Positions 1 to 10,160 of a stretch of DNA of 64,000 nt are shown one piece after another. The DNA comes from Nocardia pseudobrasiliensis NBRC 108224 (GTDB lineage Bacteria; Actinomycetota; Actinomycetes; Mycobacteriales; Mycobacteriaceae). A program made the position numbers and the translations under genes. A model generated the notes under the pieces. That model did no database searches, was not told the DNA's origin, and was given only the letters and a program-made list of their open reading frames with translations. Position 1 is the stretch's first letter. Each line of letters starts with the position of its first letter. The stretch spans positions 186,001-250,000 of the forward strand of contig NZ_BDBS01000009.1 in NCBI RefSeq assembly GCF_001613105.1. The letters are read 5' to 3'.

Positions 1-517
1 CGAAGCGGAACCGCCCCGGGATGCGACCGTGACTGTCGAGATTGAACGTGCCGAAGCCGATCATGACATCGGAGAGTTTGCCATGCGCCAAGGGCGGCAA
101 CGGATTTCCGTCCAGATACACCGGACCCCCGACCACGGCGGCGTAGCGGCGGCCCAGCAGCGGAAGCCAGGTCAGTCCCAGTACCGGTTCACCGTCGTCG
201 ACCAGCGACAGCAGCATGCCCGACAGTGGATGGGCCGCCGAGTAATTGAAGGTGCCATCGATCGGATCGAGCACCCAGGCCGTGCCGGAGCTCAGTTCGG
301 GACCGCCGAATTCCTCGCCGTGCACCGGGATTCCGGTGCGCTCGCGCAATTGCTCGGACAGGGTGCGCTCGAGCTCGAGATCCAGCGCGGTGGCGAAGTC
401 GCCGCGCCCCTTCTGCACCGCGCTCGGGGCGCCGATGCCCTCGGCGAAACGCGGTGCGACCGAATCCAATACCTCGCTCGCGATGGCGAGCAGCGCGTTG
501 CGGTCCCGGACGGCCAT
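1..517 (-). CDS. Inositol monophosphatase family protein (partial, runs off left edge)
   Basis: The first about 172 residues are present; the C-terminus lies outside the window. The protein shows the Mg-dependent phosphatase signature of the IMPase/FIG family: HGEEFGG near residue 67 and WVLDPIDGTFNYS near residue 82, which carry metal-binding Glu and Asp residues. The family hydrolyses inositol-1-phosphate or related sugar phosphates; in actinobacterial his clusters a member next to hisA is often an inositol or histidinol phosphatase. The ATG at 517 is 4 nt after the hisA stop, so the gene is probably translated from the hisA transcript. Family assignment is firm; substrate (inositol phosphate, histidinol phosphate or fructose bisphosphate) is not decided by the sequence. 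Confidence 0.9.
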   Translation of the reverse strand, partial: MAVRDRNALLAIASEVLDSVAPRFAEGIGAPSAVQKGRGDFATALDLELERTLSEQLRERTGIPVHGEEFGGPELSSGTAWVLDPIDGTFNYSAAHPLSGMLLSLVDDGEPVLGLTWLPLLGRRYAAVVGGPVYLDGNPLPPLAHGKLSDVMIGFGTFNLDSHGRIPGRFRF

Positions 518-521
518 CGCC

Positions 522-1331
522 TCAGCGCACCGCGGCCAGGGCCTCGGGCAGCGTGAATCGCCCGGCGTACAGGGCCTTTCCGACGATCGCGCCCTCCACT
601 CCCTCCTCGACCAGCGAGGCGATGGCCCGCAGGTCCTCGAGGGTGGAGACGCCACCGGAGGCGATCACCGGCGCGTCGGTGGCATTGGTGACCTCGCTCA
701 GCAGCTCGAGGTTGGGCCCGGTGAGGGTGCCGTCCTTGGTGACGTCGGTGACCACATAGCGCGTGCAGCCGTCGCGTTCGAGGCGCTCGAGCACCTCCCA
801 CAGATCGCCGCCGTCGCTGACCCAGCCGCGCCCGCGCAGCCGGTACTCCCCGTCGACGAGGCGCACATCCAGGCCGACCGCGATCTTGTCGCCGTATTCG
901 GCGATCGCGCGGGCGCACCACAGCGGATCCTCGAGGGCCGCGGTACCGAGGTTGACCCGGGCGCAGCCGGTGGCCAGGGCCGCCTTCAGCGAGTCGTCGT
1001 CGCGGATGCCGCCCGACAGCTCGACCTTGACGTCCAGTTCGCCGACCACCGCGGCCAGCAGCTCACGGTTGGAGCCGCGCCCGAAGGCGGCGTCCAGATC
1101 GACCAGATGCACCCATTCGGCGCCGGCCTCCTGCCAGGCGAGCGCGGCATCACGGGGCGCGCCGTAGCTGGTTTCGCTCCCGGCCTCCCCCTGAACCAGG
1201 CGCACGGCCTCACCATTGGCGACATCCACCGCGGGTAGCAACACAAGACGAGCGCCGCCGCCTCGCTGGCGCTCGGCCGCGCCGCCCGTCAGGGACGCTG
1301 TGTTATCTGGTTCGCTCGCAAGCTCGCTCAC
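522..1331 (-). CDS. hisA: Phosphoribosyl isomerase HisA/PriA
   Basis: 269 aa TIM-barrel enzyme converting ProFAR to PRFAR in histidine synthesis. Actinobacterial PriA also serves TrpF (PRA isomerase) when no separate trpF exists. Seen: [18 protein letters not shown] at the start of the barrel with the first catalytic Asp, [10 protein letters not shown], the phosphate loop [14 protein letters not shown], and [11 protein letters not shown] with the second catalytic Asp. Known homologues of about 245 aa begin near LVLLPAVD, so the first about 27 residues (beginning SELASEPDN) are an extension encoded partly by a GAGCGA-type repeat. The GTG at 1331 is preferred because a TAGGCT hexamer lies 6 nt upstream, as in leaderless genes here. 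A GTG at the LVLLP position would give the family length. It is separated from hisH by an opposite-strand gene. Confidence 0.95.
   Translation of the reverse strand: MSELASEPDNTASLTGGAAERQRGGGARLVLLPAVDVANGEAVRLVQGEAGSETSYGAPRDAALAWQEAGAEWVHLVDLDAAFGRGSNRELLAAVVGELDVKVELSGGIRDDDSLKAALATGCARVNLGTAALEDPLWCARAIAEYGDKIAVGLDVRLVDGEYRLRGRGWVSDGGDLWEVLERLERDGCTRYVVTDVTKDGTLTGPNLELLSEVTNATDAPVIASGGVSTLEDLRAIASLVEEGVEGAIVGKALYAGRFTLPEALAAVR
1309..1331. repeat. GAGCGA-type short repeat inside the hisA start region
   Basis: The hisA start codon and the next six codons are built from alternating GAGCGA/GCGAGC hexamers (minus strand GTGAGCGAGCTTGCGAGC, followed by GAACC), forming an imperfect self-complementary block around GCTTGC. 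Related GAGCGAAGCGAG blocks occur at 60115-60133, 61813-61840 and 61908-61935. I infer a dispersed short repeat that has become coding here. Confidence 0.5.
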
Positions 1332-1337
1332 GTGAGA

Positions 1338-1343
1338 AGCCTA
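1338..1343 (-). promoter_or_regulatory. Putative -10 box of a leaderless hisA promoter
   Basis: TAGGCT on the minus strand ends 6 nt before the GTG at 1331, the spacing expected when transcription starts at the start codon. No convincing -35 is visible. It would allow hisA and the phosphatase gene to be expressed apart from hisDCBH. Confidence 0.5.
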
Positions 1344-1523
1344 CTGGGCAATCTTTACGGCATCCGAACCGGGCGGCACGCAATGCGACCTGTGTCACGC
1401 GTGGCCTCTACCACGGCAGGGTTTGGCCGGTCGCCGAGTGGGTTACAGACACAGTGGACGTGTCATCGGGGGCACGGGCACAGGTCCTTTCGCCAGTCCA
1501 TGTCGACCAACGAGGGGTGACCC

Positions 1524-2000
1524 ATGTTCCGGATCACGCTGCGGCGCCTGGCCGTCGCGCTGCCTTCGGCGGTAGCCGGAACGGCTGCGCTGGTAGCCAA
1601 TCCGGCCGCGGCCGCGCCGTCGGACCCATTGACCCAGGCGGCCTGCGATTTCGGTTGGCAGCTGAACACCTACGACTACAGCAACTACGACGACTACACC
1701 CGTCGCGTCCTGGACCGCTCGACCGGCGAATTCCGCGGTCAGTTCGAGGGACAACTACCCGACAAACGCGCCCAGGCCGTGGCCGCGCACACCCGCGCGG
1801 AAGCCCTCAAGGTCGAATGCGTCACCGACACAGCCGATCCCGATCACGCCCAGACGATCGTCACCGTCGACCAATCCACCCGCAGCGACACCACTTTCGG
1901 CATTCCGCAGCAGGCCCGCTCGGTTATGCGGGTGAACCTCGACAATGTCGACGGACGCTGGCTGGCCGGGCGCGTGGATCCGGTGCTGCCGCAGCGCTAG
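1524..2000 (+). CDS. Secreted Mce-associated-like protein
   Basis: 158 aa. A Sec signal peptide is clear: Arg-rich start, hydrophobic stretch about residues 9-30, and an Ala-rich cleavage region ending NPAAAAP. The mature part ([23 protein letters not shown], then [10 protein letters not shown]) resembles the NTF2-like extracytoplasmic domain of Mce-associated proteins: a YDY segment, a short helix ending in TGEF, and a VTVDQ strand. No TM segment beyond the signal is visible. GAGGGG 6 nt before the ATG is a good ribosome site. It sits in reverse orientation between hisH and hisA, and its TAG overlaps the hisH TAG within a shared CTAG (1997-2000). Function unknown; export is inferred. Confidence 0.8.
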   Translation: MFRITLRRLAVALPSAVAGTAALVANPAAAAPSDPLTQAACDFGWQLNTYDYSNYDDYTRRVLDRSTGEFRGQFEGQLPDKRAQAVAAHTRAEALKVECVTDTADPDHAQTIVTVDQSTRSDTTFGIPQQARSVMRVNLDNVDGRWLAGRVDPVLPQR

Positions 2001-2625
2001 AGCGACGATACCCAGTTGCGCAACAACTGCGCGCCCGCGTCGCCGGACTTCTCCGGATGGAACTGGGTGGCGCTGAGCGGGCCGTTCTCGACCGCGGCCA
2101 GGAAGCGGCCGCCGTGGTCGGACCAGGTGAGTTTGGCCGGTTCCAGCGGGCCCTCGCCGGTCCACTCCCACTTCTGCGCGGCGTAGGAGTGCACGAAGTA
2201 GAAGCGGGTATCGGCGTCCATGCCCGCGAACAGGACGCTGTCGACCGGGGCCCGGACGGTGTTCCAGCCCATATGCGGCAGGATCGAGGCGGGCAGCCGC
2301 TCGACGGTACCGGGCCATTCGGCGCAGCCCTCGGTCTCGACGCCGAATTCGACGCCGCGCGCGAACAGGATCTGCATGCCGACGCAGATGCCCAGCACCG
2401 GGCGGGCCCCGGCCAGGCGCTTGCCGATGATGCGTTCACCGCGCACCGCGCGCAGACCGGCCATGCAGGCGGCGTAGGCGCCGACGCCGGGCACCACCAA
2501 ACCGTCCGCGTTCAAGGCGATTTCAGGGTCGGCGGTGACCGTCACCTCCGCGCCCGCGCGAATCAGCGCGCGATTGGCGGAGTGCAGATTGCCCGAGCCG
2601 TAGTCCAATAGGGCGACCGACTTCG

Positions 2626-2629
<4 letters not shown>
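1997..2629 (-). CDS. hisH: Imidazole glycerol phosphate synthase, glutamine amidotransferase subunit
   Basis: 210 aa class-I glutaminase that feeds ammonia to HisF for IGP and AICAR formation. Seen: DYGSGNLHS at the N-terminus, oxyanion region [10 protein letters not shown], nucleophile Cys in LGICVGMQ (about residue 83), and His/Glu of the triad in TQFHPEKSG near residue 190. Length matches the family. The GTG start at 2629 overlaps the hisB stop by 4 nt (GTGA), implying coupling to hisB. The stop shares a CTAG with the convergent secreted-protein gene. hisF, its partner, is not in the window and probably lies beyond the left edge. Confidence 0.96.
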
Positions 2630-5732
<3,103 letters not shown>

Positions 5733-5747
5733 TCATCAGATCGGCTT

Positions 5748-5781
5748 CTGGCCAGTTACCAGACTATCCGGTAGCTGCCAG
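5748..5781 (-). promoter_or_regulatory. Putative hisD promoter with overlapping inverted repeat
   Basis: CTGGCCAGTTACC and GGTAGCTGCCAG are near-perfect inverted arms (one inserted base, one mismatch) around a 9-nt centre. The centre contains minus-strand TAGTCT (5766-5761), a fair -10 hexamer about 56 nt before the hisD ATG. An operator covering a -10 box would fit repression of the operon, but no his regulator is identified in the window. Confidence 0.4.
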
Positions 5782-5987
5782 TGGATATTCACCGCCGTCG
5801 CCGGGCGGAAATCCGATGGCCCGCCGCGGCCGGATGTCGCTACCATCGCGGGCGGGACGAGCGAAAACACGGCCCGGTCGGTAGTCCGGGCGGTCGCGAC
5901 CCGCGGCTCAGTAACCTCCCTCCCAGGGTGTCCGGCCCGTCCTCCCACCCGCGGCGCGCAGCCGCACCACAACCATGGGAGGAAACG

Positions 5988-6410
5988 ATGCCGAGCACGT
6001 TCAGCGTGTTCTACGACGGCCAGTTCTGGGTCGGGGTCCTCGAGATCACCGACGAATTCGGTGTGCGCGCGGCCCGCCATATCTTCGGGGCCGAGCCGAG
6101 CAATGCCGAACTCGAGGAATTCGCCCTGCGCCACTACGGCCGTCTGCTCGACCGAGCCCTGGCCGCCCCGCCCGTCCCCCTCGAGTCCCGGCCGACCGCA
6201 CGACTCAACCCGAAACGCCTGGCCCGCCTGGCCGCCCGTGAACAGGCGGCTCGCCCGGTGAGTTCCGCCGCACAAGAGGCCCTGCGTGAGGCTCACGAAC
6301 AGGCGGGCCACGAGAACCGCGCGGCCGCCAAGCGCCGCCGCGTCACCGAATCCGAGCAACGCCGAGAGGCCGCCGCCCGCAAACGAAAGGCCAAGCGCCG
6401 CGGGCATTGA
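5988..6410 (+). CDS. YjdF family protein (DUF2992)
   Basis: 140 aa. The first about 60 residues (TFSVFYDGQFWVGVLEITDE, then VRAARHIFGAEPSNAELEEF) match the YjdF family, which in Firmicutes is controlled by the yjdF azaaromatic-sensing RNA. The C-terminal half is a highly charged Arg/Lys/Glu helix ending KRKAKRRGH, probably coiled-coil or nucleic-acid-binding. GGGAGG is placed 6 nt before the ATG at 5988. It diverges from hisD. Biochemical function is not established for the family as far as I know; a role in resistance to azaaromatics is a published suggestion for Firmicutes only. Confidence 0.8.
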   Translation: MPSTFSVFYDGQFWVGVLEITDEFGVRAARHIFGAEPSNAELEEFALRHYGRLLDRALAAPPVPLESRPTARLNPKRLARLAAREQAARPVSSAAQEALREAHEQAGHENRAAAKRRRVTESEQRREAAARKRKAKRRGH

Positions 6411-6422
6411 CGCGACGGAAGC

Positions 6423-7034
6423 TCAGGCGGGCGTCGACATCCGCTGCCGGAGCACTGATACGCCCGCACCGTCGAGGTCGTCCAGTGCGGCCGATCGGCC
6501 CACCATGGCCATGGCCAAGGCTTCGCCCGGCCCGCGGACCTCCGGGCCGGATCCGGTGGACCAGTCCAGATCGGTCGCCGCGAACCGCAGTCCGCGGGTG
6601 TAGCGACCCGGCCCGGCGAACGGGTCCGGATGCGACAGCACGCTGCGCAGCCGGTCCTCGGGGATCTGCCGGGTCCGGCCGAGCGGGCGGCGGATGTCCT
6701 GCTGATGAACGAGCATGTCGGACAGGCCCACCCGCGGCGCCAGCCGGGTGATGCGCTCGCCGGAGTTCTCCAGCCTGCTCACCAGCTGTGTCGTCGACAG
6801 GGCGCGGGACTTGTCGGCCAGCAGGTTGTTCATGCGGTCGGCCGACAGGCCACAGCGCAGGAATACACCCGCGTAGGTCGGGGCGGCGATGGCGTCGTAG
6901 AGCAGATGTCCGACGACATCGCGCACCCGCCAGCCCGCGCACAGCGACGGCGCCAGCCATTCCTCATCGGACAGGCTCCGCAGCAGCGCGATCAGCTCCG
7001 CCCGCTCGGCCCGCAGCAACTCCCGGGTGTTCAC
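6423..7034 (-). CDS. Maleylpyruvate isomerase/DinB-family (mycothiol-dependent-like) protein
   Basis: 203 aa. The N-terminus ERAELIALLRSLSDEEW followed by PSLCAGWRVRDVVGHL is the signature of the actinobacterial TIGR03083/MDMPI_N four-helix family; GHL supplies a metal-ligand His. A second metal His is likely in MLVHQQDIRRPLG. Members include mycothiol-dependent maleylpyruvate isomerase and many uncharacterised thiol-dependent enzymes. The GTG at 7034 has TAGTCT 6 nt upstream and is probably leaderless. No aromatic catabolic genes are nearby, so substrate is unknown. Confidence 0.8.
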   Translation of the reverse strand: MNTRELLRAERAELIALLRSLSDEEWLAPSLCAGWRVRDVVGHLLYDAIAAPTYAGVFLRCGLSADRMNNLLADKSRALSTTQLVSRLENSGERITRLAPRVGLSDMLVHQQDIRRPLGRTRQIPEDRLRSVLSHPDPFAGPGRYTRGLRFAATDLDWSTGSGPEVRGPGEALAMAMVGRSAALDDLDGAGVSVLRQRMSTPA

Positions 7035-7096
7035 AGCGAAAGACTATCCACGGCAACGGTTGTCGCGGAAGTCATAGTTCCGGCCGGTAGCGGATG

Positions 7097-7384
7097 CTAT
7101 TCGGCGACCAGGCGGCGAATCACCAGCGGCTCGGCCAGGATCTCCTCGAGCACCTTGGCCACATGTTCGAAATGCGGTGTGCGGAAATGCTCGTCGAGCG
7201 CTTCCCCGCCGGTCCACTCCTCCACGATCACCATGTGCGCCGGATCGTTGGGGTCGACGAACGGTTGATAGGAGATGCAGCCGGGTTCGGCCAGCGACGG
7301 CTCGATCATCCCCTCCAGCGCGGTGCGCAGCCGATCCTCCTGTCCGGCCGCCGCGCGGGTCTCGGCAATAACGAACAGACTCAT
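7097..7384 (-). CDS. Antibiotic biosynthesis monooxygenase (ABM) domain protein
   Basis: 95 aa single ABM ferredoxin-like domain, similar to YgiN quinol monooxygenases. Seen: ETRAAAGQEDRLRTALEGMI, EPGCISYQPFVDPNDP, VIVEEWTGGEALDEHFRTPHF. The cofactor-free fold dimerises and acts on quinols or polyketides, or has no enzymatic role. GAAGGAG lies 8 nt before the ATG. It diverges from the HTH regulator at 7513, which may control it. Confidence 0.85.
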   Translation of the reverse strand: MSLFVIAETRAAAGQEDRLRTALEGMIEPSLAEPGCISYQPFVDPNDPAHMVIVEEWTGGEALDEHFRTPHFEHVAKVLEEILAEPLVIRRLVAE

Positions 7385-7512
7385 GGGTTTTCACTCCTTC
7401 AGGCTGAAAGCTTTATGGGACCCACTCTCGCCCTCTCCAAGAGGACGCGCCAGTGCGCCGCTCGCCTGGGCACGACGTGACCAGGTTCGGTTCCGCCCCG
7501 CCGACGATACTG

Positions 7513-8355
7513 ATGATCATGACATTCGATCGACGCGCCGAACTCGGCGAATTCCTCCGCTCGCGCCGGGCCCGGCTGCGTCCGCAGGAGTTCGGCCTGG
7601 CCGATCACGGCACTCGTCGCCGGGTTCCGGGTTTGCGCCGCGAGGAATTGGCGATGCTGGCCGGGATCAGCGTTGATCACTATGTTCGTCTCGAACAGGG
7701 CCGCACCCTGCAGTTCTCCGAATCGGTGCTGGACGCCGTGGCTCGCGTGCTGCGGCTGACCCCGATCGAACGCGAACACCTCTACCGGCTCGCCCGGCCA
7801 TGGTCGGGTGCGGAGACCGGTGACGATCAGCAGGTCCGCCCGGGGTTGCGCCGTCTGCTCGACACCGCCGATATCCCGGCCTATATCGTCGGACGCGGCG
7901 CCCGGGTGCTGGCCTGGAATCGGCTGGCCGCAGCGCTAATCACCGATTTCGCCGCGCTCGCGCCCGCGGACCGCAATCTGGCGAGGCTGGTATTCCTCGA
8001 CGAGGGCATGCGCCAGCTGTTCGAAGACTGGGACGCCAAGGCCGCCGATGTGGTCGCCTATCTGCGCCTGGACCTCTCGCGCCATCCGGGCTGCCCGCTC
8101 ATCGGCGCTCTGATCGACGAATTGTCCTCGGGCAGCGCCGAATTCCGAACGCTGTGGGCCCGGCACGAGATCCGCGACAAGACTCACGGCCGCTACGTCT
8201 ACCGGCATCCGGAGGTGGGTCGCCTGGAGCTCGCCTACGAAACCCTGCGGCTGCCCGATGACCCCGATCAAGCCTATATCGCCCAGACCGCCGAGCCGGG
8301 CTCGCCGTCGGAAACGGCGCTGCGCCTGCTGGGTTCGCTGAGCGTGCGGCTATGA
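7513..8355 (+). CDS. XRE-family HTH regulator with MmyB-like ligand domain
   Basis: 280 aa. An XRE helix-turn-helix occupies about residues 8-90: FLRSRRARLRPQEFGL, RRVPGLRREELAMLAGISVDHYVRLEQGR. The rest (about 110-275; ARVLAWNRLAAALITDF, VAYLRLDLSRHPGCP, ELVG-type RHEIRDKTHGRYVYRHPEVGRLELAYETL) is the MmyB-like sensor domain found in many actinobacterial regulators. Starts at 7513 or 7519 (MIMTFDRR) give the usual N-terminus; a longer reading to 7453 looks untranslated. The stop overlaps the convergent kinase stop by 6 nt. The divergent ABM gene is a likely target. Confidence 0.88.
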   Translation: MIMTFDRRAELGEFLRSRRARLRPQEFGLADHGTRRRVPGLRREELAMLAGISVDHYVRLEQGRTLQFSESVLDAVARVLRLTPIEREHLYRLARPWSGAETGDDQQVRPGLRRLLDTADIPAYIVGRGARVLAWNRLAAALITDFAALAPADRNLARLVFLDEGMRQLFEDWDAKAADVVAYLRLDLSRHPGCPLIGALIDELSSGSAEFRTLWARHEIRDKTHGRYVYRHPEVGRLELAYETLRLPDDPDQAYIAQTAEPGSPSETALRLLGSLSVRL

Positions 8356-9999
8356 GTTGGAGGCGGACATCCGGGTGTCGCTGTCGATCAGCGGGCGGCC
8401 GCCGCTGCCGATGACGACTCGCATGGTCACCCGCTTGCTCTGGCCACCGGCGGTGACACTGGCGACCGACATGTCCACCGAGCCATCGGAATTGGTGCCC
8501 GAGCCGCCGCCCGTGCCCTCGATGCCCCGGTATCCCGTCACCGGGTGCTGGGACCAGTAGCTGTCGAAGTCCTTCTGACTGCCGTACACCTGCTGCGCGG
8601 CCGGGGTGAGCATATTCCAGGCGGTGCTCGTGCCCTGATCGACCAGGGCACTGTAGAACTGGTCGATCATATCGGCGGCGGCGCCGACGGTGGCCTGGCC
8701 ATTGCTCTTGGTCTTGCCCACCGCGGCGGCCGCGGACGTGGTGCTGCCGCCGCCCGTCGGGCCACTCACCGCGGAGGAATTGCCCTGCGCGCCGGGTGAA
8801 TTCGAATCCGAGCTGTTGAACATCGCCACCAGCGCCACGGCCACGATAACCAGGCCCACCGCGAAACCGCCGATGAACAACAGCGGCTTGCGATTACGCG
8901 GCGGCTCCGCGTCGACCGGGGTCTGCACCGGATGCGAACGGGTCGGATGCGCACCCGGCGGGGCCGGGCGAACCGGCGGCATCTCGGGTTCGGAATACGG
9001 TGCGGCCGTAGCCATCATCTCCGCGGTGGAGATATCCGCCTGTGCCGCACGGCGATCCAGGGTGCGCACGGCCTGCTGCCGACGCGGGGCGGCCGCGCGA
9101 TTGGCGGCCGGGCGACGGGTCGCGAGCATATGGGTGGGCTCGGAATCCGCGCCGTAGTCGGCGAAGTCGGCCAGGATGTCGCGGACCTCGGTCATGCTCG
9201 GGCGATCCTCGGGATCGAAGCTGAGCAGATCGAGCAGCAGATCGGTCAGCGGTCCGGCATTGCGGGGCTGACTGAGCTGGCCGTTGGCCGCGGCGTAGAG
9301 CAGCGCCAGCGGATTCGGGTTGGTGCCGTAGGGCGGCTCACCCTCGAGGGAGTGGAAAAGCGTTGCGCCCAGGGCGAAGACGTCGGCGGCCGGGCTCGGC
9401 TCCGCGCCGCGCGCCACCTCGGGCGCGAGATAGGCGGCGGTGCCGGAGATCAGGCCGGTCGCGGTCAGCGTCACATCGCCCTTGGCCTTGGAGATGCCGA
9501 AGTCGGTGATCTTGACCGTGCCGTTCTCGCCGAGCAGCACATTGCCCGGCTTCACGTCGCGGTGCACGATGCCCGCCCGATGCGCGGCCACCAGCGCGGA
9601 GGCGACCTGCTCGCCGATGCGCGCGACCTGCGGCAGCGGCAGCGTGCCCTGCGAGGACAGCACCACCGCGAGGCTCTGCGAGGGCAGATACTCCATGATC
9701 AGGCACGGATCACCCTCGTGGTCGGTGATGTCGAAGACCACGATGGCGTTGGGGTGCTGGAAACGCGCGGCGTTGCGGGCCTCACGAGAGGCGCGCTGGC
9801 GCACGATGTCCTTCTCACCCGGCGGCAGGCTCGGCTGGGTGAGGATCTGTTTGATCGCCACCGATCGTTCGAGTCGCTCGTCGACGGCACGCCAAACGAC
9901 GCCTGTGCCGCCGCTACCAATCCGTTCGACCAGGCGGTAATGCCCTGCGATCACTTGGCCGGTTTCGATGGCACTACTCCGAGTTTCTCCGCGATCCAT
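8350..9999 (-). CDS. Membrane serine/threonine protein kinase with NTF2-like sensor domain
   Basis: 549 aa. Kinase domain about residues 20-280: P-loop RIGSGGTGVVW, catalytic VAIKQI Lys, HRDVKPGNVLL, TDFGISKAKGD and a Thr-rich activation loop. A proline-rich juxtamembrane linker (300-370) leads to one TM helix (about 371-393, FIGGFAVGLVIVAVALVAMF). The outside part has a Ser/Gly-rich linker, then about 110 residues (AADMIDQFYSALVDQGTSTAW... SYWSQHPVTGYRGIEG) resembling NTF2-like domains; there are no PASTA repeats. It is a Pkn-type eukaryotic-like kinase. The gene follows the penicillin-binding lipoprotein gene in the same direction with a 161-bp gap, which suggests a cell-wall context but does not prove it. 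Confidence 0.9.
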   Translation of the reverse strand: MDRGETRSSAIETGQVIAGHYRLVERIGSGGTGVVWRAVDERLERSVAIKQILTQPSLPPGEKDIVRQRASREARNAARFQHPNAIVVFDITDHEGDPCLIMEYLPSQSLAVVLSSQGTLPLPQVARIGEQVASALVAAHRAGIVHRDVKPGNVLLGENGTVKITDFGISKAKGDVTLTATGLISGTAAYLAPEVARGAEPSPAADVFALGATLFHSLEGEPPYGTNPNPLALLYAAANGQLSQPRNAGPLTDLLLDLLSFDPEDRPSMTEVRDILADFADYGADSEPTHMLATRRPAANRAAAPRRQQAVRTLDRRAAQADISTAEMMATAAPYSEPEMPPVRPAPPGAHPTRSHPVQTPVDAEPPRNRKPLLFIGGFAVGLVIVAVALVAMFNSSDSNSPGAQGNSSAVSGPTGGGSTTSAAAAVGKTKSNGQATVGAAADMIDQFYSALVDQGTSTAWNMLTPAAQQVYGSQKDFDSYWSQHPVTGYRGIEGTGGGSGTNSDGSVDMSVASVTAGGQSKRVTMRVVIGSGGRPLIDSDTRMSASNS

Positions 10000-10160
10000 G
10001 ACTTACCGATGTGCGGTTGCCCGCGTGTTCCCCGCACGAGTGTAGCTGGCCCGACCGGGAGCTCCGACGCCGGAGTGAGATCTGAGCGAAATATGTCCGA
10101 CACCTGTGCGATGAAGGCGAGATCACTGTGTGATCACCGCTACATGTTCCGTGACCAACG

